From Dastarcus helophoroides (Eukaryota; Arthropoda; Insecta; Coleoptera; Bothrideridae): a stretch of 64,000 bases of DNA. The position numbers were made by a program, and so were the translations under genes. Of this stretch, positions 46,906 to 58,160 are shown piece after piece. The DNA lies in contig CM053331.1 of the NCBI GenBank assembly GCA_028583605.1, positions 17,778,857 through 17,842,856 of the forward strand, written 5' to 3'. Below the pieces are notes generated by a model. The model was not told where the DNA came from. It did not search any database and saw only the letters and a list, made by a program, of their open reading frames with translations. The first letter of the stretch is position 1. Every line of letters starts with the position of its first letter.

Positions 46906-47309
46906 CTTATTGTCAGACTATAACTGGAGAGCCTCTAGTAAAGGTCTAATGCCCTTCCGTCATATTTCAGCTATTTCATAGCGCCAAAATTCAGACGTGT
47001 CATATTTGATTGTGAATATGTGTTTATCATTAATTCAAGCCATGTTTCCTCAGAGACATGACTGTTGTTTTGTCAAAGACTGTAAATTACTTTTAAAACG
47101 CAGTAACGAAATACAAACCTCTTCGCATAAAAGAAACAATAAATGTTGACAGTTGCACTTGCCAGAACAAAAAAATTAAAAAGGAATTTGACACTTTTTT
47201 TCCAATCTATTTTATAACAAAAAACAAATCAATATAACTTTTTATGAGTTCTTCATTTAAACATGCCTAATATTCGTAATCGTTAATAACATTAAATTTG
47301 TAAATTCAG

Positions 47310-47520
47310 GGAGAGTCACTAATGCGGTAACGCCCTGTAGCTCCTACATTTATTTTGATAACAAAAATATTTTTAATACAAAATTACTACACCACGAGGC
47401 GCACATTCTACAATTATTTTTAACTATACCCACTGAATACATATGCGGTGGTACACTAAAGTTGCATTTTTTAAATAGAACACCTTATAATTTTTACATA
47501 TTTAAATGTTATACAAAATA
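47310..47520 (+). repeat. Family H, single arm
   Basis: GTCACTAATGCGGTAACGCC, CTGTAGCTCC and TTTTTAAATAGAACACCTTA follow the order of the left arm at 48262-48470 but are diverged. It has no mirror arm of its own. Confidence 0.45.
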
Positions 47521-48261
47521 CCGATTAAAATAATATCAAACAATAGGGGTCGGCGATTAACAGTTTTGGAGATATTTAAATAAATCATGAAATTTGAATC
47601 CAACTTGGAAGGTCGTTTGAAAGACCGAAAATGATTAAATCATTTTATTTTCAGTGCAGATTATAATAATGTAATTTTATTCAAATAATATTTGCTATTA
47701 TACAGGGTGATTAGCAAACGCGAAATTACCATTTTCTCAAAAAATTCCAATAGTGCACCCAGTATATTATTTTCTATTTTTATTAAATAACAACTAAGCT
47801 TTAATTTATTGCACATATTTGCAATAAATTAACTCATATATTTTCAGAGTTATTTAACTTTAAATTGAATAATAAAAAATGCCGATATTTGAATATTTTT
47901 ATGCTAATAAACATTTGACTGCATAATTTCCAAAAAGGTTTACAAAACCAGAAGTTCGACATTTCTTGTGCTTAATGCGATTTTTCCAATCAAAGGTGAA
48001 ATATACAATTGTTACTATTATACTTTAGCTTGATTAGGCCAGTGTAGGTTTAACTTACTTGTTTTTCAAAGATATGCTCTATTAAATATATTTATTAATA
48101 TTTTTTTATTGTCGTTATAGACTATGGTTTTGTTTCGTTAATTTTCTTGACCAAAACAAACGTAAAATTGACTAGAATGAACTAATGTTGTCCCATGAAC
48201 TAGTTTTACCCTTATTTAAAAAAAAAATGTGAATTGTGCAGAGAACATAGGATAAGTGATA

Positions 48262-49095
48262 CAGGGTCCGCCATTAGTGCGTGGACGGACAATAGCTCCT
48301 AAACCTAAGAAGACCTCAAAATGAAACTTTGCTCAGTGGCGTACATCTATATGGAGCACATTTTAAAATTATTTTCATTTTATTGTATCAATCATATATA
48401 GAGTGTTGATATAAACTTCCTCTTTTAAATAGAACCCTCTGTATATTTTTACATATTTGGATAGCCCTATACAAATGCAGCAAAATAATGTAGGGTTTAC
48501 GGGGGTTTTCATAAATTATAAACATGTTGTCTTATGTTTTTTTAATTATACAGAGTGAGTGAGGTTTGCAAATCCAAAAATTACTTAATCATTTTAAATA
48601 TAATGCCCTATTTTTATTGCCTAATATGAAAAGAAGATAAAATTAGCTTTCCAACAATTTTACATTATGTGGGGTTACATTTGATAGTTTTCATGCAAAT
48701 GAATTTTTCATTTAAAATTTTTTAGTAATTATTAGATTTGCCAACCTGGATCACTCCGTATAACTGAAGAATATACGACAACATTTTTATGGTTTATGAA
48801 AATTTAAGACTATCAATGATTGTTTATGTCACAAATTGGTCAATACTTCATCATACATGAGCCTCTACTAGGAAAATAGCCCATCAAAACCCCCATAAAT
48901 TTAATATTATTTTGCTGTATGTTTATGGAACAATTTAAATGTGTAAAAATATACAGGGTGTACTATTTAAAAAAACAAGTTTTGTCAATACTCTGTATAT
49001 GATCAGTGCAATAAAATGAAAATAAATTTAAAATGTGCTCCCTATAGATGTTCGTTACTAAAAAAAAATTCATTTTAATATCTCTTCAACTTCCG
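48262..49095. mobile_element. Palindromic element H, both arms
   Basis: Left arm from TA-CAGGGTCCGCCATTAGTG to about 48650; right arm about 48670-49095 is its mirror. Examples are ATATGGAGCACATTTTAAAA / TTTAAAATGTGCTCCCTATA, GCAAAATAATGTAGGG / TAATATTATTTTGCTG and CAAATCCAAAAATTACT / AGTAATTATTAGATTTG. The right terminus is lost. Related arms are at 13.4, 37.9, 47.3 and 49.4 kb, making H one of the commonest repeats in the window. Confidence 0.65.
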
Positions 49096-49384
49096 AAAAG
49101 TTTTATGTAAACGATCCTATAAAATACATATGTTTAATTGTCAATTTTTCGGGCACCCAGTCAAATATCTGCTAAGTTTCGATTATTATTTACGAATATT
49201 AACAATTTGTTTAAAGTTTAATATTACCAATCATTTATTTAATTAGTAATAAGTACAAATAATCCTAATTGTGTTTACCAAAAACCTAAAAATTATAAAA
49301 AAATTAATTTGAAAGTTAATTTGCATGAAACCTATGAAAAGAAACTCCACGCAATTGGTATTATTAAAAAGGTTCTTATCTTCA

Positions 49385-49685
49385 TTTTATATTAGGTAAT
49401 AAAAATAGGCCACTCTATTTAAAATTTTTTAGTAATTCTTGGATTTGAAAACCTTCATCACTCTGTATAATTAAAGAATATAAAACAACATTTTAGTAGT
49501 TTATAAAAACTAAAAGACTGTCAATGACTGTTTATGTCGCAAATTAGTTAATTATACTGAATGTTTTCAGATGGCTGCATAGGAGTCCTATTTTCGGATT
49601 TATGATCCTCTCTTAGAAAAAGGACCCATCAAAAGCTTCATAAACTCTATATCCAAATATGTAAAAATATACAGGGTGTTATTAT
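49385..49685 (-). repeat. Family H, single arm
   Basis: Same order as 48670-48965: TATTAGGTAATAAAAATAGG, AATATAAAACAACATTTTAG, GACTGTCAATGACTGTTTAT, GGACCCATCAAAAGC and AAAATATACAGGGTG. It stops at the CAGGGTG word. Confidence 0.6.
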
Positions 49686-50069
49686 ATTTATTTATTATTT
49701 ATTATTTTTGGTTAGGGCAAAAAAATTTGTGAAAAGGCGCATTCTACTAGAATAAATCTAGAGAAATAAAATTTATTTAATTTAAAATTTAATATTTCCT
49801 GAATTATAAGTATTAGCCTCACAGATATTTGTATTAAAGCAAAGTTTGGCTGTTGATTAACAAAAATTGAAAATAATGTACTGGGTGTGCCATTATAATT
49901 TTTTGAAAAAAATGTCATTTTGCGTTTGCTAATCACACTGCAGAACTCAAGTATGGAGGACATACTGAGTTACCGTGCTCTGATGTTTTGAAATTTGCCT
50001 TTTCATTCTTTTATTTTTGCACATTCTCCTTATATTTCTTCTTTTTATTTATTGTTTCTTTTTTTTGTT

Positions 50070-50150
50070 CCTGAAGAAGCCCTCTACGATGGTAGGCGAA
50101 GCGTCGAACACTTTTAGTAGTTCTTTGACATAGTCCGATCCCGGAAGAAG
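50070..50150 (-). repeat. Shared retroelement-type 3' motif, copy 1
   Basis: CCTGAAGAAGCCCTCTACGA, TGGTAGGCGAAGCGTCGAAC, ACTTTTAGTAGTTCTTTGACAT matches the reverse complement of 57184-57250. 'Gaagaag..ccctacgatg..gcgaagcgtcgaac' motifs commonly follow the coding region of retroelements in animal genomes. No coding sequence survives next to either copy. Confidence 0.5.
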
Positions 50151-50490
50151 TACATCCTGTACTGACTCTGGCCGTGGAACCCTTCCTTATCATGTCTAAA
50201 AATATTTTAATTAAACATTGGTAATTGGCCTAGATATTATGGTAAAGTAGTCGTGTTTCGAGCAGACGATATAAGAAATAATTTTATGCACAAAACTTAC
50301 AGAGAAATGGATAAAAAAACATTCAGAAAACTGTGAAAATGAATGAAACTTAATTATTCAAATATCTTGAAAAATCTGCCTTGGGAAATCATATATGTAT
50401 TTGAAATTTCTGCAACTAATTTCTTTATTGTAATATCAGTAGCTTTCTAGATCCTTAGAGCATAAGTACACAATATAGTATAGTATATAG

Positions 50491-52259
50491 CAGGTGTGGC
50501 CAACTTTGGTGCACATAAGATCTACTTTTTATTTTAAAATTGTGTCGCGATCGACCTATTTTTTAGGTAAGAAGGGGATGTTTTTGCAATGTGCTTTTAT
50601 ACCGACGTGCACTTTGGCGAGCTCCATGATTAAGGGGTAAATAATCTACATACATGAGTATTTATTTAATGGGTTAAAAAACTTATGTCCAGAGGAATTA
50701 AAACAACATGAGCACTTATTAATAACATTTATTCATTCAAACTTTTTAAATTAATGAGAAACCTGAGTCTGCATTTCCTTTACTAGTGCATCATAATTTG
50801 GAGTATATCCTGACAAAGACAATAACAATGAGTCCTCAGTATGAGAATCGGTCAGGACGGAACGAAGTTTAGTTTTAGTCAATTGTAAATATGAAAATGC
50901 CGATTCGCACAGATACGTAGATCCAAAGCAAGAATAAATATATTCGCTACATTTGATAATATTGGGATACTTTTCTCGGTTAACATATTTCCAAAAATTT
51001 TCTTCAAATTTTCTGGCTTGTAAGATTAAATCAGATTGTAAAATTATAATTTCATTTTCCAAGGCGTTTTGCTCCATATCAAATAAGTCTGCAATTTTTT
51101 TGCTAATTTCCTTCACAATTAAATCTTTTTTGAAAGGAAAAGATGTAAATTCCACAATTTCTTTAATTTTTTTAAAATCTTGGAATCGCTTCTCAAAATC
51201 TTCCATTACATTTTGTATTTCGGCCACGTACTTGTCAATCTCATAAATAATATTTTTATTTTTTTGTAAGTTGTCTGCCATATTTGGAAAATGGTTCATA
51301 TTATTTTGTTGTAAATCTTCTATCAACAAAATAAATTTGGTTTTATATGCATCTATGCTGCTAATCATATCAATTATTGTTTTATTTTTACCTTGTAATT
51401 CTAAATATGATAATTTTTACAAGTGCTTTTTGGTAAAAGTTCAGGAGAACTATTTTCAAAGACATCTTGGTTTAATAGTAAAATAATTTTCTTTCAATAC
51501 GCGACGCCTGTGTACAATATTGTTAAGCCGGTGCTGTAAACACGTCATGATTGCAGTGAAATGGCGGCGCGCGCACGACGATAATTGAATATTTATATAT
51601 TTTATTTTTACCTACCCAAAGAATGAAACTCTTGATTTTCCTTCACTAATGTGTTCACTGAGGTTTCAACAATGATCCACAATACACTTCCCCATATTTT
51701 CAGGCCGTTTTCTAAAAAAAACCCCGATGTTATGTTCGCAACGGTCTGTCAAATAATGAGAGTGCTGGGTTGAGCTAGGCTTCCGCCAGGCTTTCAACTG
51801 GCTTCACTGCTTACCGTCTTACGTTCAGTCTATTTAGTCTCTGTTTATATACGTTTTTATATGTATTGTATAAGTTTTTATCATAAGCCGAAGTATTATG
51901 CTGATTTTGTAATATCTCAATTCAAATAAATTTTATATAGGTAGCAAAAAGTAGCAGCAGCAAAAAAGTTATCTACCGACAAAAGCTTTAAATAAAAAAC
52001 AGAATTGCAAAAGTGCAAAGAAAAAGAACTTAATAAAACCATTTCAAATGCCAAACAAACTAATAAAAATAATGATAATATAAAAATTATATCCTTTCTA
52101 TGAGCTAATCACAGAAAACATTTGAATAAAAAGTATTTGTACTTTTTAAGTTAAAGTTTTTATGAGATACTTTTCGCAAACCCCGAACTTGCGAGTGATC
52201 GACCAAAATTGGTCTCGCGATCGACCGGTTGATCGCGATCGACTTGTTGGCCAGCCCTG
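50491..52259 (-). mobile_element. hAT-family DNA transposon with perfect 8-bp target duplication
   Basis: Starts CAGGTGTGGCCAAC and ends GTTGGCCAGCCCTG (inverted, two differences). The duplicated target GTATATAG lies at 50483-50490 and 52260-52267, exact. Eight-base duplications and CAGxxxTGGCCAAC ends are diagnostic of hAT elements. At 1.77 kb it is an internal-deletion copy keeping only the C-terminal transposase third. Sub-terminal GATCGACC / CGATCGACC repeats occur in both ends (50548-50560 and 52196-52242), likely transposase-binding sites. TATATAAAC on the minus strand near 51845-51852 may be the transposase promoter. Confidence 0.92.
50751..51392 (-). pseudogene. hAT transposase, C-terminal third (dimerisation domain), 5'-truncated
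   Basis: The open frame gives 205 residues from an internal Met (51368) and extends a few codons upstream (SYLELQGKNKTIIDMISSID) to a stop near 51395, so the first half including BED finger and first catalytic residues is deleted. Visible parts are a helical middle (residues 1-150, with VEDxxxRFxDFKKI-like charged helices) and the hAT C-terminal dimerisation motif FGSTYLCESAFSYLQLTKTK, then LRSVLTDSHTEDSLLLSLSG and YDALVKEMQTQVSH. It resembles the GTF2IRD2/SCAND3-type (ZBED-like) hAT branch from memory. The absence of stops through 205 codons and the exact target duplication argue for a fairly recent insertion. It could not act alone. Confidence 0.85.
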
Positions 52260-52489
52260 GTATATAGTGTCACACAATGGGCTAATCTTTAAGATGCACA
52301 GATTTGGCATTTCCTTATCAACGTACTGCTCTTTCTAGCAGAAACTTTCCTTCCGAGTGAACTAGAATTTTCAAATAAATGTAGATTACACTAAGAGGCA
52401 AGTTGAATTTTTTTGCACCTTCTTCAAAAATTGAAATACAAATCTGGTCCCCTGAAACCAAGAAAGTTTAAAAAACAGGACAAAGGTTG

Positions 52490-52710
52490 CTCTAACACGT
52501 TTCGATAGCCAAGCTATCATATTCTTTTACGATTGATAGATACGGAATTGTGACACCACGATGTGTATGATTAGATGCGCATGTGCATTCCAATGCGATC
52601 GATCATGCACAAAGTGGATATTCTTATTATATAACGGTTAATTTTAGGATTAGGCGTTGGTATCTCTCTGAAGATGATAGCTTGACTAGCTTGCCAAAAT
52701 CTCTTCTTAT
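52490..52710. repeat. Inverted pair of a GATAGCTTGGCTATC hairpin motif
   Basis: CGTTTCGATAGCCAAGCTATCA (52500-52520) and, inverted, TGAAGATGATAGCTTGACTA (52668-52687). The motif itself can fold (GATAGC-TTG-GCTATC). Similar 'gaagatgatagcttggctatcgaaacg' strings occur at retroelement 3' ends in animals. Here two copies face each other with no coding sequence between. Confidence 0.45.
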
Positions 52711-52714
52711 TGCT

Positions 52715-54065
52715 CACATATACAATAAAAAGAAGGCTTTAGTAGTTTCGGCTCTGCGTTGATCAATAATTTTTTTAGCCGCTAAGGAGTTCGTTATTTA
52801 TATAGGTATAGATAATAAACCTGAGTCAGCTTACTCGATAGATGGATTCCTCGTAGTTTTAGAATCAACCAACGTATGGTGGTGTAATAATAGGGAAATT
52901 CTGAAAAAAAATAAGAAAAATAGCTGACTGTTGTAGCTTACTTAGATCTAAAATTGTAGTTTCCATATTTTAAACAACATTAATGTTGTAATGTTGTTTT
53001 GGATCAAATGAGTATATATTTAAAAATTTTCCTTGAACTAATTAACTAAAATTTTACACTTAGGTATCATAATCCTTTTATTGCACAATTAAATAAGGAA
53101 AGTAATCAAGTTACAATAGTGCGAATTCTGCTATTAAAACATATAATATCGCCCATTTGCCATCCTTTTTCTACGAGCAATAAAAAGTCCCATTTTATGA
53201 AACGTGTCGGTAATGAAATTTTTATATTTATGAAAATAATAATTTCCAAATAACATCTTGGATCTGTTTGAGAGCTAGAACAGAATTTATGATTTAATAA
53301 TTTTTACAACTAAAATTGCAGTTACTGTCAATTCTTTCTAATTAAAACAATATAATTTTATCCTTATAGTAATAATTGCCGAATATGTTTTCACCTGTTT
53401 TAAATCATATTGTGATTGTGAACTGTCAAAATTAATAAACTCAATTCAATCACTCGATTTTAATTAAATGCGATTTTTTTATGAAACTACTTTAAGTAAA
53501 AGGTGTATCAAGCCAAAACAATATTAGTAGGTTATGAAGCGACTAGGTACTAGAGATGCATTTCAAAAGACCACAGGATATCGTTTGCAAACCTAGTGAT
53601 ACATTTTAGAGCAGAATACGATTTTGTTGCAATAAAAATAGTGATTAGATCAAAAATAATCCTAAGCTATTTTTAATTTTGCAGATATATTTTTTTTTAA
53701 ATAAAGTTTACTGTTGGCTAAGGTTGTAAAAGTTGTATCTTAAATCTGTTATTTACAAAAAATGCACACAAACATCGTACTACCTACTACAATTTTAGTG
53801 ACACAACGATTGTCAGATGTTACACAACATTTCCCAGTTCTTGTTTATAAATGTCACCGACTAAGAAGAGCACTGTTGGGATAAGATAATTGAAATTGCT
53901 ACCGTGATCGGAACTACATGATGACAAAAATATAAGGTATTAAATTAAAATATTTGGAACAATTGCCATGGAAATTAAAATTGTACAATTATTTTGATGT
54001 AAATATTTTGTCCTTAAGCTCTTGTAAAAGGTTCGTCAAATAAGATGCTTACCACCGAACAACTA
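52715..54065. other. No gene recognised
   Basis: AT-rich DNA lacking open frames or recognisable repeats. Confidence 0.45.
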
Positions 54066-54069
54066 TATA

Positions 54070-55449
54070 CAGGATGGACCATAAGTAATGGTACACAGAG
54101 CAATGGTGGATTTTTCGAATAAAAATAATGTGATTTAGCTACATTTACCTTATACCAAAAGTTGATATTAGCAGAGATACAGGATGTCAAAGTTGAAAAA
54201 AAATCGATTTTTTCATAAAATTATGGAATAAATTGTAATATAGGCACGAAATTTAGCACCAGGGTGTTTGTTAAGTCAAAAAACTCTAATTTGCTAGCAA
54301 TTACTAATACCTGATAGGGGGCGCCACCTGCGCTATCCTGCATAATTCTAAATCATCATAACTTTTTTATGCACCCACGTAAATGAATTTTAAATGGATT
54401 ATTTTATTTCCCTATATTTTTTACGTAAAAAACGTGTACTTTCTGAAAGTTGGTACGAGCAACCGTTTCCAAGATATTTGCCTTTAAAGCTTGACGTGCC
54501 TTGGTTTTAAATTACTAAGACATTAAATTTTTGAAGTAGGCTTAAAAAATAAGTAATCAAAAGACAGCTTTGAAACTAATCTATGTCAAATATTACTTTG
54601 CTGATAATATTATTACCTAAATATTGAAAATCTGAATAAAGAAAATCTAAAAAATTAAGACGTAATATTTTTTCTAACATAGAGATGTGAGATATGATCT
54701 CTGAGTCCACACAAGAAAATTTTAATAGTCTGGGTGGTCAAAGCAGACATTTAGAGATAAATTTTATTAAAAGACAGCTAGATTTTTATTTGTTTACAAC
54801 CCCTTTACGTGAAAAAGGTTATTTCCCACATACTTATTTTTGAAAGTAAATTTTGTTTTGGTATTTTATTTAAATTAGCTTTAGAACTTTAAAGAATATG
54901 TGTAATAATAATGTCAGTAGAGTAATATTAGATATAAACTATTTTAGTCAGTTTTGTTACTTTTATTTTATTATTTTATGTTACGTAAATTTACATTTAC
55001 GTAACATAAGATAAACGTGCGGCAAACTTTCAAGGCAAATATCTTGAAAACGGTTTCTTGTATGAACATTTAGAAAGTATATCTTTTTTACGTAAAAAAT
55101 GTAGGTAAATAAAAATATCTATTTAAAATAAGTGTTCATAAAGGCACAACAAAGTTATGTTGCTTTGGAATAGTACAAGGTAGCGAAGGTGGCGCCGCCT
55201 ATGAGTTACTGGCAATCTGTTGGCAAATTAGAATTACTTGACCAAAGAAACCCCCCTATACCAAATTTCTTGTCTATAGTGAAATGTGTTCATCAGTTAT
55301 GCGAAAAAATTACAATTTTTTTTTCAACTTTGACACCCTGTATCTCTGTTAATATCAACTTTTGGTATAAGGTAAAGGTGGCTAAATCACGTTATTTATA
55401 TACTAAAAATCTACTCTTGCTCATGTATCATTACTTAAGGTGCAACCTG
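54070..55449 (+). mobile_element. Palindromic element E2 (same family as E1), 1,380 bp
   Basis: TA flanks (54068-54069 and 55450-55451); left end CAGGATGGACCATAAGTAAT, right end ..ATTACTTAAGGTGCAACCTG. The arms mirror for about 450 bases, including GGGGCGCCACCTGCGCTA near 54320 against AGGTAGCGAAGGTGGCGCCG near 55175. The middle (about 54540-54960) is single copy within the element and is found in reverse complement in the copy at 58161-59451. No protein frame. It is the least damaged member of the family in the window. Confidence 0.8.
54976..55009. repeat. Perfect 15-bp-arm palindrome inside E2
   Basis: TTATGTTACGTAAAT (54976-54990) and ATTTACGTAACATAA (54995-55009) around TTAC. It lies near the junction of the E2 unique middle and right arm. 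Confidence 0.7.
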
Positions 55450-55513
55450 TATATATAATTTACAATCAATATGGACTGCTCATAAAAACCATAAGAACGC
55501 AATCTGATGAGAA

Positions 55514-55664
55514 ATATTATATTATATTATATTATATTATATTATATTATATTATATTATATTATATTATATTATATTATATTATATTATATTATATTAT
55601 ATTATATTATATTATATTATATTATATTATATTATATTATATTATATTATATTATATATTATTA
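55514..55664. repeat. (ATATT)n pentanucleotide microsatellite
   Basis: About 150 bases of ATTAT/ATATT repeats, essentially uninterrupted, starting 65 bases after the right end of E2. The frame through it (repeating Ile-Leu-Tyr) is not a gene. Confidence 0.95.
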
Positions 55665-55920
55665 GGCTGATTTTCTGGCGAGTCACATGTCTCATTTTCA
55701 AAATGTTCTAACACATTTTTATGATTCAAAATGCCACAAATGCATAAGTAATTGTAACTGTTTGCTGTACATTTTCTAGGCTTGAAGTTTCATCTAAACT
55801 CGCATCCAAATTTATTAATAAATGTGTGTTCACCAGATCCAGTTATTTATTCATGAGAACGGCTTGTCGAGACTAAATATTTGAGAATTTGGAAATTTTG
55901 AATATTGGGCCTTGTTGAAA

Positions 55921-56097
55921 ATGTGTAATGTTTTTATTTTGGGAGTGTTTGTAACTTTATATTGTGTATATCTAATAAATATTTTTCCGGGTGCTTTTTT
56001 TAAGCCATTTCAGATTAGGCAAAATATAGCCAAATATGACTTATTATTAAAATCGGCTGAAGGTGCTGTAAAGAAGGGCCGGTCAGGAAATATCTAA
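55921..56097 (+). CDS. Small open frame, 58 codons, membrane-segment-like (hypothetical)
   Basis: From ATG at 55921 it reads MCNVFILGVFVTLYCVYLIN, a strongly hydrophobic N-terminus (signal anchor or signal peptide), then FPGAFFKPFQIRQNIAKYDL and a short basic tail KKGRSGNI before TAA. The codon use is not distinctive and the surroundings are repeats. I do not recognise it. A chance AT-rich frame is the simplest explanation, because AT-rich codons favour hydrophobic residues. Confidence 0.15.
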   Translation: MCNVFILGVFVTLYCVYLINIFPGAFFKPFQIRQNIAKYDLLLKSAEGAVKKGRSGNI

Positions 56098-56618
56098 GTA
56101 TAAGTTTATATTTAAACTTTTTTATATAATACTTGTTATATGGTATATGGTCTATAAGTTATTCTTGTATTTGACATATGTCTATACCTATGTTTTCGTA
56201 TGTATATGTTTACGTATTACCTTCATATATTATGCCATATATTTAAATATTTATCAAGGGCGTCGAATTGGATTTTACCTTTATGTGTATATGCTTTAGA
56301 ATATTATACATTTGAGCAACTTCAATTATTAATAAGCAATTGGAGCATATTGTTACATTTAAAATTTTTCTTTTTAATTAAGCCCTAATTGTAAGAACGA
56401 AATTAAATTAACTACTAAAATATGGCTGTCTGCACTTTATACGATGTGCAATGCATACCTTAGATAGAACCTAACAACTATCAAATAAAAACAAATTATA
56501 CTATTTAAAGTTGACACAAACTCTAATTGGAACAATTCATATGTAATGTTGAAAGATATTCAATCAAATGACGAATTCTTTTAATAAACGAAAATTGTGT
56601 TTTATTTGTAAGCACAAC

Positions 56619-57101
56619 AAAGGGGAGATTGTTGAAATAAAATATGTGAACTGATACGAAAAATGTCTAACTTAAAGGCAGAAAAGAAGCTTGGTGGAAA
56701 CAGAATTCATATATATGCACATTTCACTTTTTGTGACTTATATTGAAGCAGAAGTCGGTAGAGTGTTTTCAGTTTTCCCCAAAGGATTCTATCACGAAAT
56801 AGAATCCTTAGAACGACTTCTATGTAACGGATACAATCCGAAATCGCAACCCAGTCACATGTCAATAACCAGACATCAAACAGGGTCAGCTCTATCAATA
56901 TGATATATGTCGTGGGAGACAGAGGCGGAGTAAATTAAAATCCTTCAGACTATGATACCTTTTATCGATCACTGTGACCGAGTAAAAAGAATTATAAAAA
57001 TTATGCTACCGACTTGCATTACCTAAAATTTAATTTATTATTTTATTTTCTCTTGCAATATAAGCGAGTAGTGCACAAAGATGTTAAGGTTAATTTTAAC
57101 A
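56619..57101 (+). mobile_element. Candidate copia-type LTR with polypurine tract
   Basis: AAAGGGGAGAT (56619-56629) directly followed by TGTTGAAATA is the usual join of polypurine tract and 3' LTR in copia-type elements. A matching end TTTTAACA closes at 57101, giving a 472-bp unit with TGTTGA..TTAACA termini. An inverted pair AAGGATTCTAT / ATAGAATCCTT lies at 56784-56811. Upstream I cannot find RNase H or integrase code and there is no second LTR, so the call rests on the junction alone. Confidence 0.3.
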
Positions 57102-57183
57102 ATTAAGTTTATAATAATATTTAATAAATATTTAAGCTGACCGTATAAGAATATCTAGTACAAAATATATTTCTTCCTCAATT

Positions 57184-57250
57184 GAAGCATGTCAAGAAAT
57201 TACTAAAAGTGTTTGACGCTTTGTCCATCATCGTAGGGGCCTTCTTCAAG
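57184..57250 (+). repeat. Shared retroelement-type 3' motif, copy 2
   Basis: ATGTCAAGAAATTACTAAAA, GTGTTTGACGCTTTGTCCAT and CATCGTAGGGGCCTTCTTCA are the reverse complement of 50070-50150 with scattered differences. It directly precedes the minisatellite at 57335. Confidence 0.5.
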
Positions 57251-57334
57251 AAGAAAAGAAATATTAAATGAAAATTACAATGAAAATACAAGAAAGATAT
57301 ACAAAAATTGTAAAAGCCGAATTCAATACTTCAG

Positions 57335-57600
57335 GGCAGGGTATTTCAATATGTGCACCATACCAGAAATAAAATCCTTCTAAAATGAAAAATGCTACAA
57401 AGGACAAGACCGTTTGGAGAGAAAAGCACGGTACTTCAGTATGTCTACCATATCAGAGTAAAAACTTTTCTAAAAACAATCAAAATGGCACAAAGGAAAA
57501 AACAAGTAAGACAGAAGAGAAGGATAGCTTAGTATGTTAACCATACCAAAGACAAAACTGTTCAGAGTTCGGATTTGGGTATTCCAGTACGTGATCTAAC
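57335..57600. repeat. Degenerate minisatellite, about 90-bp unit, three copies
   Basis: GGTATTTCAATATGTGCACC (57340), GGTACTTCAGTATGTCTACC (57430) and TAGCTTAGTATGTTAACCAT (57525) begin successive units about 90-93 bases apart. Each is followed by ATACCAGA/ATATCAGA, an AAA-rich stretch and CACAAAGGA or similar. A partial fourth (GGGTATTCCAGTACGTG) starts near 57578. Non-coding. Confidence 0.65.
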
Positions 57601-57604
57601 AAAA

Positions 57605-58158
57605 TTTAAACCGACTGTCTCTGGATTCCATACTCTAAATCTACTAAATGCCTCAGCCTATAGGTCTGTAAATTAGAATACATATATCTATGTTTATTTG
57701 ACTTTTGTCAGAAGACCGCTTCTGCCGCCATAATGCTGAAGATTAAAGGTGGGTTCTTTTAGGTAAATTGATTCATTTGATTCACTCCTTTAACAAGATT
57801 CATGGGCATTTAATTCATTTACCATATCATATTATTTATCTGCGTCATACAATTGTTGACGAATAAAAAAATAGTTGATTTAATCGGCTAGACATTTACC
57901 ATTATGTTCAAGAATAATATTGACGCCAAAAAAAATCAATAAAGCAAATCAAAACCAATCTTCGTAAAAAATTTGTTTTGGTGGAATCAAAACTATTAAA
58001 TACTGCATGGAATTTGCCTGAATTCCTAATTCAAATCTGATGGGGGAAATCATATCGTTCTAGAAAACGGAATTGTTTTTTTGATTTAGTATAGTTATTC
58101 GTCCTTTTAAGGCGAATTATTCACGACCAACCTACCTCTACTGCAGATGTCTGTTGGA
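57605..58158. other. No feature recognised
   Basis: Anonymous AT-rich spacer between the minisatellite and E3. Confidence 0.45.
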
Positions 58159-58160
58159 AG

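Larger units (their letters stand above)
47703..49940. mobile_element. 2.2-kb inverted-end composite with a nested palindrome
   Basis: 47703-47890 (CAGGGTGATTAGCAAACG, CAAAAAATTCCAATAGTGCA, CCCAGTATATTATTTTC) is mirrored by 49712-49940 (GAAAATAATGTACTGGGTGT, CGTTTGCTAATCACACTG). The arms therefore bracket 2.2 kb that contains the independent palindrome 48262-49095 and another H arm at 49385-49685. The left flank is TA, the right is not. The contents are non-coding. Confidence 0.55.

Noticed and set aside
56691..56903. Two opposing frames of 63-70 codons
   Set aside because: They fall inside the candidate LTR and show no protein features.
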